From Quillaja saponaria (taxonomy: Eukaryota; Streptophyta; Magnoliopsida; Fabales; Quillajaceae), in NCBI GenBank assembly GCA_029379385.1, contig CM055617.1:1674001-1738000 (forward strand): DNA of 64,000 nt, given 5' to 3'. Positions 12,346 to 24,556 of this stretch are shown piece after piece. A model generated the notes under the pieces. It was given only the letters and a program-made list of their open reading frames with translations, ran no database searches and was not told the origin of the DNA. Each line of letters begins with the position of its first letter. Position 1 is the first letter of the stretch. Made by a program: the position numbers and the translations under genes.

Positions 12346-13497
12346 AATAAAGGAGTACATGTTTGGCTTTGCTTATTGTGCGGAATATAGACCTGTTTAC
12401 TCAAGTTCTTAGAGAGTACATGAAGTTTGTTGAATAAAAAACAAAGCATATTCTGAATTTTGCATCCCCAAGCTAATTTCTTGTATCAATTCTAAAGCCC
12501 CTAGTTGCCAACTTACTACTGAATCTATCTCCAAGAAACGAAAAATGGATAAGTTGATTGTTGTTTTATTTTTCTAGGCTGTTGATCTGTGTTGATTTTT
12601 GCTGAATAAACATGTGTTATTTGGGGATGAATTTCTGATGAAATCCATCAGAATTTTCCTATTTTTTCTTCTCCTTTTTTAATTTGTGTAAAATTTATTT
12701 TTTAACAAAAATAAAATTTAGAATTGTTTAGGACTTTTTATTGAGTTATATTGTATATGTCAACTGATTATTTGTTCTCATAACACATGAAACATAGATA
12801 AGTCACATAAAATATCATTAGTCACTCATCTCTCTTTTAATTTAAAATGAATTTGAAACTATAAATCCTAACTTTGGCATTGTGAAATTTAAAGATATAA
12901 CTGAATTTTTAGTCAACTATAAGACAGAAAATATAATTTAATATTTTATACATACAACATAATTGATATTATTATAAATTAATTAGACAATAAGATCTAT
13001 TAATAAATCATTTTACTCTAGTTTTTTTTCCCCTCCTAAAGTTTGTTGTATTCGTGTGATAAGATAATTATTGCATATTTTATTTACATTGTGTTATTAA
13101 ATTGTTTTGAACTGAAGGATTGTAAATACATTAACAATAATTATTTGGATAAAATTATAGACTTTTATATTTTAGTTGTATTATTGTCATTAATAAATAA
13201 TACAGGGATCGGTTAGAAATATCCACTTTATCAGAGTTTAATATTAATCACCTTCATTAATAAAAATAATAATTAGTTGCAGTAAATTACACTTTTAATT
13301 ATTTGTTTTTTACACTTATCATGACCATGTTGAAATGTTCTGTCCAATTCCTACAAACCTGCTCTTAGTATCAGCCACATAAATCTCATCCTAATTAATC
13401 TTCTTGAGTTGTTGTTGAGTAGGAGAAAATAATTTGAGGAAGGCACCAACAACATTCTTGATTTCTCAGAGTTCTATCAAAAAGTATACCATTTCCA
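12346..13497. other. Inter-unit spacer, partly unique AT-rich DNA
   Basis: Up to about 12560 this matches the 3' flanks of the other units. From there to about 13330 it is very AT-rich DNA that I do not find elsewhere in the array, so the flank seems to have been replaced or interrupted. The last 100 bases are the conserved leader of unit 3. Confidence 0.5.
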
Positions 13498-15144
13498 ATG
13501 TCTTTCTTCTTAGTATGCCTCCTCCTTCTTTCTGTGTTGTTTCTGATGAAAAAGAAACAAAACATGAAGAAACAGAACAAAAACCTTCCTCCTGGCCCCT
13601 CTAAGCTTCCCATTATAGGTAACCTGCATCAACTTGGTACATTGCCTCATCACTCTCTTTGGAATCTGTCAAAGAAATATGGTCCGGTCATTCTACTGCA
13701 ACTTGGTGGAGTGCCAACAGTTGTAGTCTCCTCTTCCGAAGCTACAAGACAGGTCTTAAGAAATCATGATCTTGATTCTTGCAGTAGACCCTTGTTGGCT
13801 GGCACAGGTAGACTTTCATATAATTATCGTGATATTGCTTTTGCGCCATACGGTAATTACTGGAGGAAGATGAGGAAAATTTGTGTTCTTGAACTCTTTA
13901 GCACCAAAAAGGTGCAGTCATTTCGGTTTATCAGAGAACAAGAGGTTGCTTCGCTGATTGATTCAATTTCCCAGTCATCCTTATCTGCAATTCCTGTTGA
14001 CTTGTGCGAGAAAATGATGTCCTTAACTGCAAGCATAACTTGTAGAGTTGCCTTTGGAAAGAGGTTTGAAAGAAATGAATTTGATGAGGGTAAGTTTCAA
14101 GAAGTGGTACACGAGGCCATGACAATGTTGGGAAGCTTCTCAGCATCTGACTTCTTGCCTTACATAGGCTGGATAATTGATAGGCTCTCAGGCCTTCAAG
14201 GCAGGCTAGAAAGGAGCTTTCATGACTTGGATGGTTTTTACCAACAAGTTATAGACCAACATCTTAATACCAAAGAAACAAAACATGAAGAAGAACAAGA
14301 CATAACTGATGTGCTGCTAAAATTGGAGACAAATCAAACAGAAATTGATGCAGTAAAGTTTACCCAAAGTCATATCAAAGCAGTCTTCATGGTAAATTTG
14401 TATATAATACTACTCCTATCTGTCTGTCTATTTAGATAAGCAAAATTATGCAGACCTGAGTCTGTCTAATTTTGAATCATGAGCTAACTTTTTATTGTTG
14501 ACGTGTGTTGCAAGAATATATTTCTAGGTGGAGTGGACACTAGTGCTATCACTGTGGTTTGGGCTATGGCAGAGCTTATTAGGAATCCAAGAGCAATGAA
14601 GAAATCACAAGAAGAAATCAGAACTTGTCTTAAAAACAAAGGAGAAGTCAATGAAGGAGACATTGAGCAGCTAAAATACCTGAAGATGGTAGTGAAAGAA
14701 ACTTTTAGATTGCATCCTCCATTACCACTTCTAATTCCCAGAGAAAGTATTTCCCACTTTAAGATCAATGGGTATGACATAGACCCACAAACCCAAATCT
14801 ATGTTAATGCTTGGGCTATTGGACGAGACCCTCATATCTGGAAATCCCCAGAAGAGTTTGTTCCTGAGAGGTTTGAAGATGAATCCGTCAATTTGAAAGG
14901 GCAAAATTATGAGCTCTTGCCCTTTGGTTCTGGAAGACGACGTTGTGCTGGTATGTTCTTGGGACTTAGCATGGTGGAGTTGGCACTTGCTAATCTTTTG
15001 TACTGTTTTGACTGGAAATTGCTCGACGGGTTGAAGGAGGAAGATGTTAACATGGAAGAAGTAGCTGGTCTCAGTGTGTATAAGAAGTTACCTCTAAACC
15101 TAGTACCAGTCAAGTATATCACTGGCCTTAGTAAGATGGAGTAA
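13498..15144 (+). CDS. CYP71B-type cytochrome P450, unit 3 (intact)
   Basis: This is one of the two intact units. Exon 1 is 13498-14391, exon 2 is 14515-15144, and the product has 507 residues, normal for CYP71. An N-terminal hydrophobic anchor (residues 1-17) precedes Lys-rich stop-transfer residues and the hinge [13 protein letters not shown]. The C-helix is WRKMR. The I-helix is GGVDTS (303-308) with the acid and hydroxyl residues for oxygen activation. The K-helix is ETFR (360-363), PERF is at 415-418, and the heme loop is FGSGRRRCAG with the Cys ligand at 442. Such enzymes sit on the ER membrane and use NADPH-P450 reductase to oxidise small molecules. CYP71B substrates vary widely (camalexin and other specialised metabolites in Arabidopsis), so I assign none. 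The intron position and phase match all the other units. Confidence 0.9.
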
Positions 15145-16779
15145 ACAAAGGAGTACATGTTTGGCTTTGTTTATTGTACGGAATAGACGTCTCTATTCAA
15201 GTACTTAGTGAGTATATGAAGTTTGCTGAATAAGAAACAAAGTGTATTCTGAATTTTGTATCCCCAAGCAAATTCTTTCTATAGCTTTTTGTTTCAGTTC
15301 TAAAGCCCCTTGTTACCAACTTAAAACTGAATCTATCTCCAAAACACGAATACCAGAAAGTTGATGGTTCAGGTTTCTTTTGTAGTACTCTTTGTGCTAA
15401 TCTTAGCAGAGTTTCGCATCAACAGCTGAGACCAAACTTAGGATGATCGATTAGACTCTATTCAATGTCCTTCATCACTCTCTCTAACAGGATTGAAATA
15501 ACCAATCTTAGGACCAATATTCTGATAAGAAGCTGCTGCAATAAGATGGAATTATGGTTCTTAAACCCAAAACAGAAAATAAGCAAACAATAAATTAAAT
15601 ACATGAAATACAATTACAAACTAGCAGTGAGTTGTAAATGGCATTTACTGGTTTGGTGTTGCTAATATTTTCATAGGATTAATTGGACTACCACCTAGAA
15701 ATTTTCTATTCAGATGAACTTTCCACAAGAAAAGAAAAGAACCTTGATCAAACCGGAAGATTACAAAAATAATAGGTATAGGTAGAGAAAACAGAAAGAA
15801 GACATGGAATGTAGTGATCAACAGAAAGTCCTTCCAGAATGGCCCAAATACTTGGCATAAAAGTCACTGATAATTCTATCTTAAGAGTAAACTAAGCCCG
15901 TGATCGAATGTTAAATTCAATAAATTTCGATAACCAAAAAAAGAAGCAAGTGAACAATGGCCCTATAATCCTTGATAAGCATGATAATAAATTTGAGCAC
16001 TTCTACTTGTATTTTGTACACTCATTGCTTATTTTCCTATTTTGTTAGAGAGATTATGTATAATCTTCCTCTGAAGTTAATCTTCTGTCTTAAAATGTAT
16101 ACCATTAATTTATGCCATTACTGTATCAAAAAATGGTACAGAAGATTGATTAAAGACAGATCGAGGATGTGTAAGTGAGCACTACAGCTATTGCAGAAAC
16201 GTGAAAACAAACTTTCCTGGGAATTTACAGAAACAAATAATTACAAATTACACGTGACAACTTTAATGCATGTACATTCTTTATAGTAGTTTTAATCTCA
16301 AATTAGTTTTATTTTTTAAGTTTCCCAACTTTACTACACTTGCTCCAATACAAATCTCTGTTCGCTTTGGTTACTTGAAGATTACACTTGTACCCAGGGA
16401 CAGATTCAGAATTTTGGAATGGTGGGGCCCATGGGGGCATATGTATTAATAATACACATTACTGGGGCATTTTATTAAAAAAAAAACTTGATATAGTTTT
16501 TTAAGAAGAATTTGAGAGTTCACTTGGGGCATGTGCCCCCAATGAGCCTGATGTGTATAAACTCAGACGTCAGTCAACTTTTGTCATTTTTATGCTATTT
16601 ATGTCCATAAGATTATCTAAAAAGCAGAAACAGACAGAGATTAAATCTCATCCTATTTCATCTTCTAGATTGATAGTTTGTAGAGTAGGAGAGGTTGGGG
16701 AAAATAAATTGAAGCACAACAAAGGCACCAACAACAATCTTGATTTCTCAGAATTCTACTAGAAAGTATACCATTTCCA
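15145..16779. other. Inter-unit spacer with antisense exon-like piece and repeat fragment
   Basis: The 3' flank of unit 3 contains, on the minus strand at about 15645-15760, the antisense exon-like piece also found behind units 4 and 6 and in the coding-less unit. At about 16396-16540 lies a fragment with GGGACAGATTCAGAATTTTGGAA and GGGGCATGTGCCCCC, an unidentified repeat also present before units 5 and 7. The ACTTTACTACACTTGCTCCAA element is at 16328-16348. No gene is seen. Confidence 0.5.
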
Positions 16780-18364
16780 ATGTCTTTCATCTTAGTATGC
16801 CTCCTCCTTATTTTTGTTTTGTTTCTGATGAAAAAGAAGCAAAATATGAAGAAACATAACAAAAACCATCCTCCTGGATAGGCAACCTGCATCAACTTCG
16901 TACATTGCCTCATCACTCTCTTTGGAATCTGTCAAAGAAATATGGTCCGGTCATTCTACTGCAACTTGGTGGAGTGCCAACAGTTGTAGTCTCCTCTTCC
17001 GATGCTGCAAGACAGGTCTCAAAAAATCATGATCTTGATTCTTGCAGTAGACCCTTGTTGGCTGGCACAGGTAGACTTTCATATAATTATCGTGATATTG
17101 CTTTTACGTCATACGGTAATTACTGGAGGGAGATGAGGAAACTTTGTGTTCTTGAGCTCTTTAGCACCAAAAAGGTGCAGTCATTTCGGTTTATCAGAGA
17201 ACAAGAGGTTGCTTCGCTGATTGATTCAATTTCCCAGTCATCCTTATCTGCAATTCCTGTTGACTTGTGTGAGAAAATGATGTCCTTAACTGCAAGCATA
17301 ACTTGTAGAGTTGCCTTTGGAAAGAGGTTTGAAGGAAATGAATTTGATGAGGGTAAGTTTCAAGAAGTAGTACACGAGGCCATGACAATGTTGGGAAGCT
17401 TCTCAGCATCTGACTTCTTGCCATACATAGGCTGGATAATTGATTGGCTCTCATGCCTTCAAGGCAGGCTAGAAAGGAGCTTTCATGACTTGGATGTTAA
17501 TACCAAAGAAACAAAACATGTAGAAGAACAAGACATAACTGATATGCTGCTAAAATTATAGAGTAATCAGGCAGAAATTGATGCAGTTCAATTTACCCAA
17601 AATCATATCAAAGCAATCCTTATGGTAAACTTTTATATAATACTACTCCTATCTGTCTGTGTATTTAGATAAGCAAAATTATCAAGACCTGGGTCTGTAT
17701 AATTTTGAATCGTGAACCAACTTTTTATTGTTGACGTGTGTTTCAAGAATATATTTCTAGGTGGAGTGGACACTACTGCTATCACGGTGGTTTGGGCTAT
17801 GACAGAGCTTATTAGGAACCCAAAAGCAATGAAGAAATCAGAAATTGTGTTGGAAACAAAGGAGAAGTCGATGAAGGAGACATTGAGCAGCTAAAATACC
17901 TGAAGATGATGGTGAAAGAAACTCTAAGATTGCATCCTCCAGCACCACTTCTAATTCCCAGAGAAACTATGTCCCACTTTAAGATCAATGGGTATGACAT
18001 ATACCCAAAAACCCAAGTCTATGTTAATGCTTGGGCTATTCAACGAGATCCTGATATCTGGACATCCCCTGAAGAGTTTGTTCCTGAGAGGTTTGAAGAT
18101 GAATCCATTGATTTCAACGGGAAAAATTATGAGCTCTTGGCCTTTGGTTCTGGAAGAAGAGGTTGTCCTGGAATGTACATGGGACATGGCACGGTGGAGT
18201 TGGCACTTGCTAATCTTTTGTACTGTTTTGACTGGAAATTGCCGGACGGATTGAAGGAGGAAGATATGTACCTGGAAGAAGTAGCTGGTCTCACTCTGTA
18301 GAAGAAGTTACCTCTAAATCTAGTGCCAGTCAAGTATATCACTGGCCGTAGTAAGATGGAGTAA
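16780..18364 (+). pseudogene. CYP71B-type P450, unit 4 (multiple lesions)
   Basis: The unit keeps the two-exon layout (exon 1 from 16780 to about 17624, exon 2 from 17748 to 18364) but has at least five lesions. About 19 bases are lost after the codons for PPG near 16877, with an immediate TAG. About 30 bases are lost in frame near 17497 (FYQQVIDQH region). A TAG lies at 17559-17561 where other units have GAG. A 13-base deletion at 17840/17841 is identical to that of unit 2. A TAG at 18299-18301 replaces the TAT of VYKK/LYKK. The remaining sequence is close to units 2 and 3. It cannot make a P450. Confidence 0.93.
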
Positions 18365-19790
18365 AATAAAGGAGTGCATGTTTGGCTTTGTTTATTGTAC
18401 GGAATAGACCTCTCTAATCAAATTCTTAGGGAGTATATGAAGTTTGTTGAATAAAAAACAAAGCATATTTTGAATTTTGCATCTCCAAGCTAATTCCTTA
18501 TAGCTTTTTGTTTCAGTTCTGAAGGCCCATGTTACCAACTTACTACTGAATCTATCTCCAATCTTAGGATGATTAGACTCTATTCAATGTCCTTCATCAC
18601 AATTTCTCTTTAACAGGATTGAAATAACCAATCTTAGGACCAATATTCTGATAAGAAGCTGCTGCAATAGGATGGAATTAAGCTTCTCAACCCACAACAG
18701 AAAATAAGCAAACAATAAATGAAATACAATTACAAACTAGCAGTGAGTTATAAATGGCATTTACTGGTTTGGTGTTACTAATCTTTTCACAGGATTAATC
18801 GGACAACCATCTAGAAATTTTCTATTCAAATGGACTTTCCACAAGAAAGAACATGAACCTTGATGAAACCAGAAGATTACAAAAATTATAGGTATTGGTA
18901 GAGAAGAAAAAAGAAAAAAAAAAGACATGGAATGTAGTGATCAACAGCAGCCCCACAAAGGCAAGACGCCACTGACAGATATGCACACACAATGCTTATT
19001 TTCCTATTTTGTTAGAAAGACTAGAAATCATCCTCTGAAGTTTATCTTAAAATGCATGCCATTACTGTACATGCAAAAAATGGTATAGATGGTTGATTAG
19101 AAACATAGCGAGGATGTGTATGTGAGGACTACAGCTATGGCCAAAACGTGAAAACAAAATTTGCTGGGAATTTACAGAAACAAATAATTTTAAGATTAAA
19201 ATAGACTCTGAAACAAATAATTACAAATTACTCGAGATAACTTTAATGCATGTTCATTCTTCATCCTAATTTTAATCTCCAATTTGTTTGATTTTTTAAG
19301 TTTCCCAACTTTGCTACACTTGCTCCAATAAAAATCTCTCTGTTTGCTTTGGTTACTTGAAAATTACACTTAAACGCTGTGCCCCAATGGGCCTGTGCCC
19401 CATTGAGCCTTTATATAACATTCTTTTAAGAAGAATTTGAGAGTTCACTTAGGACCTGTGCCCCAATGAGCCTTTATATAACATTCTTTTAAGAAGAATT
19501 TGAGAGTTCACTTAGGACCTGTGCCCCAATGAGCTGATGTGTCATGTGTATCAGTGGCTCCATGCCTGTATTTACCAATTGTCATTTTTTCTATTTGACA
19601 GGGCCCGTGTGTCATGTGTATTCGTGGCTGCATGCCTGTATGTACCAATTTGTATAAACTCAGACGTTGACATTAACTTGATTGATTGTTGTTTAGTAGC
19701 AGAGATTGGAGAAAATAAATTGAGGTACAACCAATGCACCAACAGCATTTTTGATTTCTAAGAGTTCTACCACAAAGCTTACCATTTCCA
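18365..19790. other. Inter-unit spacer
   Basis: The 3' flank of unit 4 is nearly the same as that of unit 6 (23134-24556), including a CAGCCCCACAAAGGCAAGACG segment, so the two spacers are duplicates. The antisense exon-like piece lies at about 18760-18900 (minus). The ACTTTGCTACACTTGCTCCAA element is at 19308-19328. No gene is seen. Confidence 0.5.
19393..19518. repeat. Tandem repeat, 63-bp unit, two copies
   Basis: Copies at 19393-19455 and 19456-19518 both start CTGTGCCCCA.TGAGCC and include TTTAAGAAGAATTTGAGAG. A third partial start follows at 19519. One related single copy lies before unit 7 (about 24219-24290) and a diverged one before unit 4 (about 16495-16545). Confidence 0.8.
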
Positions 19791-20081
19791 ATGTCCTTCT
19801 TTAGTATGCCTCCTCCTCCTTTCTGTGCTGCTTCTGATGAAAAAGAAGCAAAGAAACAGAACAAAAACCTTCCTCCTGGCCCCTCTAAGCTTCCCATTCT
19901 AGGTAACCTGCATCAACTTGGTACGTTGCCTTATCATTCTCTTTGTAATCTGTCAAAGAAATATGGTCCAGTCATTCTACTGCAACTTGGTAAAGTGCCA
20001 ACAGTTGTAGTCTCCTCTGCAGAAGCTGCAAGGCAGGTCTTAAAAAATCACGATCTTGATTGTTGCACTAAACCCTCGTTG
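19791..20081 (+). pseudogene. CYP71B-type P450, unit 5 (truncated to 5' part of exon 1)
   Basis: Only about the first 95 codons remain, from the anchor to the codons for [10 protein letters not shown]. The anchor is scrambled by three small deletions relative to unit 7 (about 2, 3 and 7 bases, net minus 12), which change the hydrophobic leader to a Pro-rich stretch and then restore the frame. At 20078-20081 the P450 sequence stops and the sequence of 9152 onward begins, with a shared GTTG at the joint. The open frame runs on into this foreign flank to a stop at 20172-20174, but that tail is not P450. It was cut by the block duplication. Confidence 0.92.
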
Positions 20082-21376
20082 ATGAATAATAAAATTGCAG
20101 ATGGTATAAGCTTAGGAGTTGCTTATTCTAATAACATTTGTACAAAATCTTTCTTGACAATTCCAATAAACTAAACATATTCATGATTTTGGAACTCCCT
20201 GAGAGTGAGAGTGTGAGACCATAAATCTTCTGTCTTAAAATGCATACCATTAATGTATGCCTTTACTATACATCAAAAAATGGTACATGATTGAGCAGAG
20301 CTGTAGGGTGGATGTGCAGGTGAGGACCAACGCTATCCGGAAACGTGAAAACCAACGTTGCTGGGAATAGGATGTATACAAAAAAATAAACGATTATGCA
20401 TATTCGTTCATGTTCATCATTTTAACCTCAAATTAGTTTGATTTTGTAAATTTCCCAACTTTGCTACACCTGCTCCAATAAAAATCTCACTGTTTGCTTC
20501 GGTTACTTGATGGTTACTCTGAATCTAATTGTAAAAGACATCTGTCAACTTAATGCTTTTTCATTTCCATTTTTTATAGTTTATGCCATTTGTGTCAATA
20601 AATTATATAAAAGCAGAAAGAGACTGGGAAAGATTAGATAAAATCTACTTCATCTTCTTTTTGTATAATGAGGACATACTTAAATTAAAACGAGATGCAC
20701 GATGAAATAAGTTGAGTGCACCACCAACAACATCATGATTAATATATTTAAGAATTTATTCTTGATATCATGGATATGGGGAAAAATTCATTTCACTCCA
20801 AGCCCCACACTCAAATTCTTTGGCATATCAGCGTGGAGAATGTACAAATTTTCTTCTTACCTTGTGCTAAAATTTAATTAATTAGAATACGAAATGATAA
20901 TGATTAAACACACCATTTGGCCAGGCTTTGTTATCATATAAAAATATATATATTTTACCCAAAAATTACATGAGATCCCATGAATGAATTTTAATCTCAT
21001 ATTCATTCTTGACCGTTATTTTAACCTCAAATTTGTTTAATCTTGTAATTTTTTTCACTTTGCTATACTTGCTCCAACAGAAGTCTCTCTCTTAGCTGTG
21101 GTTAATGGAAGATTACTAAGACAGATATATCCCATTAGAATGGTCTTCCCATTTTGTATAGTCGCATTTGTGTGAGTAAAATTATATAAAAATGTGAAAG
21201 AAATATAGTGATGTCAAATCTCTATCAACTTCATCTACTTTTTGTATAAACAATGAGCAAATACGTGAATTGATTGTAGTGAATAGGAGACGGTGGTGGA
21301 AATAAATTCAGGGCGTCCCCAAGGCACCAATAACTTTCTTGATTTCCCAGAGTTCTCTCAGGAAGTATACCATTCA
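20078..21376. repeat. Duplicated block B, copy of 9152-10623
   Basis: From 20078 the sequence follows 9152-10623 base for base with scattered differences, through the leader of unit 6; unit 6 exon 1 likewise resembles unit 2. The copy lacks one of the two 160-bp tandem repeats. The shared start GATGAATAATAAAATTGCAG marks the left end. This is a segmental duplication of the upstream region and at least exon 1 of unit 2. Confidence 0.88.
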
Positions 21377-23133
21377 ATGTCTTTCTTCTTAGTATGCCTC
21401 CTCATTCTTTCTCTGCTGCTTCTGATGAAAAAGAAGCAAGGCAGGAAGAAACAGAACAAAAACCTTCCACCTGGTCCGCCTAAGCTTCCCATTATAGGTA
21501 ACCTGCATCAACTTGGTACATTGCCTCATCACTCTCTTTGGAATCTGTCAAAGAAATACGGTCCGGTCATTCTACTGCAACTAGGTGGAGTGCCAACAGT
21601 TGTAGTCTCCTACTGCCGAAGCTGCAAGACAGGTCATAAAAAATCATGATCTTGATTCTTGCAGTAGACCCTTGTCGGCTGGCACAGGTAGACTTTCATA
21701 TAATTATCGTGATATTGCTTTTACGCCATACGGTAATTACTGGAGGGAGATGAGGAAACTTTGTGTTCTAGAGCTCTTTAGCACCAAAAAGGTGCAGTCT
21801 TTTCGGTTTATCAGAGAACAAGAGGTTGCTTTGCTGATTGATTCAATTTCCCAGTCATCCTTATCTGCAATTCCTGTTGACTTGATGTGAGAAAATGATG
21901 TCCTTAACTGCAAGCATAATTTGTAGAGTTGCCTTTGGAAAGAGGTTTGAAGGAAATGAATTTGATGAGGGTAAGTTTCAAGAAGTAGTTAACGAGGCCA
22001 TGGCAATGTTGGGAAGCTTCTCAGCATCTGACTTCTTCCCATATGTTGGTTGGATTGTTGATAAGCTCACAGGACTTCATGACAGGCTTGAAAGGAGCTT
22101 CCATGACTTGGATGGTTTTTACCAACAAGTTATAGACCAACATCTTGATAGCAAAGAAACAAAACATGAAGAAGAACAAGACATAATTGATATGCTGCTA
22201 AAATTACAAAGAAATCGGACGGAAATTGATGCAGTTCAATTTACCCAAGATCATATCAAAGCAATCCTTATGGTAAACTTTGTCTTTGATTGTTTCAACT
22301 TCCAAATAATTTCTTTACAAACTTTTTGGAGCCCCCCCCCCCCCCCCCCCCCCCTAAATGTGTGCATTATTATTGACCGTACTTCCCCTATATAATACTA
22401 CTCCTATCTGTCTGTTTATTTAGATAGTCAAAATTATGCAGACCCAGGTCTGTGTATAGTTTTGAGTCACGAGCTAACTTTTCTTGTTGACGTGTGTTTC
22501 AAGAATATATTTCTAGGTGGAGTGGACACTACTGCTATCACTGTGGTTTGGGCTATGGCAGAGCTTATTAGGAACCCAAGAGCAATGAAGAAATCACAAG
22601 AAGAAATCAGAAATTGTGTTGGAAACAAAGAAGAAGTCGATGAAGGAGACATTGAGCAGCTAAAATACCTGAAGATGGTGGTGAAAGAAACTCTTAGATT
22701 GCATCCTCCCGCACCACTTCTAATTCCCAGAGAAACTATGTCCCACTTTAAGATCAATGGGTATGACATATACCCAAAAACCCAAGTCTATGTTAATGCT
22801 TGGGCTATTCAACGAGACCCTGATATCTGGACATCCCCTGAAGAGTTTGTTCCTGAGAGGTTTGAAGATGAATCCATTGATTTCAATGGGCAAAATTATG
22901 AGCTCTTGCCCTTTGGTTCTGGAAGAAGAGGTTGTCCTGGAATGTACTTGGGACATAGCACGGTGGAGTTGGCACTTGCTAATCTTTTGTACTGTTTTGA
23001 CTGGAAATTGCCGGACGGATTGAAGGAGGAAGATGTGAACATGGAAGAAGTAGCTGGTCTCACTCTGTATAAGAAGTTACCTCTAAATCTAGTGCCAGTC
23101 AAGTATATCACTGGCCGTGGTAAGATGGAGTAA
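21377..23133 (+). pseudogene. CYP71B-type P450, unit 6 (two 1-bp insertions)
   Basis: Exon 1 is 21377-22272 and exon 2 is 22504-23133. Exon 2 is fully open, with GGVDTT, ETLR, PERF and FGSGRRGCPG, and ends at the same place as unit 3. Exon 1 has one extra base near 21612 (CTCCTACTGCC, where the other units read CTCCTCTGC or CTCTTCCGA) and another near 21886 (GACTTGATGTGAG against GACTTGAGTGAG). Without these, a 507-residue enzyme very like unit 2 would be encoded. Neither insertion lies in a homopolymer. Two single-base insertions as the only faults mean this copy is either very recently dead or mis-sequenced. Confidence 0.8.
22332..22354. repeat. Poly-C tract of 23 bases in the unit 6 intron
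   Basis: An unbroken run of C lies inside the intron of unit 6. Unit 2 has only CCCCC in the same place (TTGGAGCTTCCCCCACTAA), so the run expanded in this copy. Its length is likely to be unreliable in an assembly. Confidence 0.85.
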
Positions 23134-24556
23134 AATAAAGGAGTACATGTTTGGCTTTGTTTATTGTACGGAATAGACCTCTCTTATCAAATTCCTTGGG
23201 AGTATAGGAAGTCTGTTGAATAAAAAACAAAGCATATTTTGAATTTTGCATCTCCAAGCTAATTACTTATAGCTTTTTGTTTCAGTTCTAAAGGCCCATG
23301 TTACCAACTTACTACTGAATCTATCTCCAATCTTAGGATGATTAGACTCTATTCAATGTCCTTCATCACAATCTTCTCTTTAACAGGATTGAAATAACCA
23401 ATCTTAGGACCTAATATTCTGATAAGAAGCTGCTGCAATAGGATGGAATTAAGCTTCTCAACCCACAACAGAAAATAAGCAAACAATAAATGAAATACAA
23501 TTACAAACTAGCAGTAAGTTATAAATGGCATTTACTGGTTTGGTGTTGCTAATCTTTTCACAGGATTAATTGGACAACCATCTAGAAATTTTCTATTCAA
23601 ATGAACTTTCCACAAGAAAGAACATGAACCTTGATGAAACCAGAAGATTAAAAAAAAAATATAGGTATTGGTAGGAGAAAAAAAGGAAAAAAGAAAAAAA
23701 AGAAAAAAAGAAAAAAAAAGACATGGAATGTAGTGATCAACACCAGCCCCACAAAGGCAAGACGCCACTGGCAGATATGCACACACAATGCTTATTTTCC
23801 TATTTTGTTAGAGAGACTAGAAATCATCCTTTGAAGTTTATCTTAAAATGCATGCCATTACTGTACATGCAAAAAATGGTATAGATGGTTGATTAGAAAC
23901 ATAGCGAGGATGTGTGAGGACTACAGCTATGGCCAAAACGTGAAAACAAACTTTGCTGGGAATTTACAGAAACAAATAATTTTAAGATAAAAATAGACTC
24001 AGAAACAAATAATTACAAATTACACGAGATAACTTTAATGCATGTTCATTCTTTATCCAAATTTTAATCTCCAATTTGTTTTATTTTTTAAGTTTCCCAA
24101 CTTTGCTACACTTACTCCAATAAAAATCTCTCTGTTTGCTTCGGTTCCTTGAAGATTTCTCCTGAACGCAGGGACAGATTCAGAATTTTGGAAGGGTGGG
24201 AACATATGTATCAGTGGCTGTGCCCCAATGAGCCTTTATATAACAATTTTTTAAGAAGAATTTGAGAGTTCACTTGGGACCTGTGCCCCAACGAGCCTGT
24301 GCCGCAGTGAGCCTGTGACCCAATGAGCTGATGTGTCATGTGTATCAGTGGCTGCATGCCTCTATTTACCAATTGTCATGTGTATCCGTGGCTGCATGTA
24401 CCAATTTGTATAAACTCAGACGTCTGTCAACTTTGTCATTTTCTTGATTGATAGTTGTTTAGTAGCAGAGGTTGGAGAAAATAAATTGAGGCACAACCAA
24501 TGCACCAACTGCATTTTTGATTTCTCAGAGTTCTACCAGACAGTTTACCATTTCCA
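23134..24556. other. Inter-unit spacer, copy of 18365-19790
   Basis: This is a duplicate of the unit 4 spacer with the antisense exon-like piece at about 23532-23640 (minus), an A/AG-rich low-complexity stretch at 23650-23720, the ACTTTGCTACACTTACTCCAA element at 24100-24120 and one copy of the 63-bp repeat motif. No gene is seen. Confidence 0.55.

Noticed and set aside
22467..22769. Minus-strand open frames of 70-100 codons opposite P450 exon 2, repeated at each unit
   Set aside because: They recur because the P450 exon recurs; codon bias of the plus strand explains them, and they have no start context or family features.
23532..23786. 84-codon minus-strand ORF as a full gene
   Set aside because: Its first half is translated low-complexity T/C-rich sequence. 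Only the last 40 codons are shared with the other copies, so I list the piece as exon-like and not as a gene.
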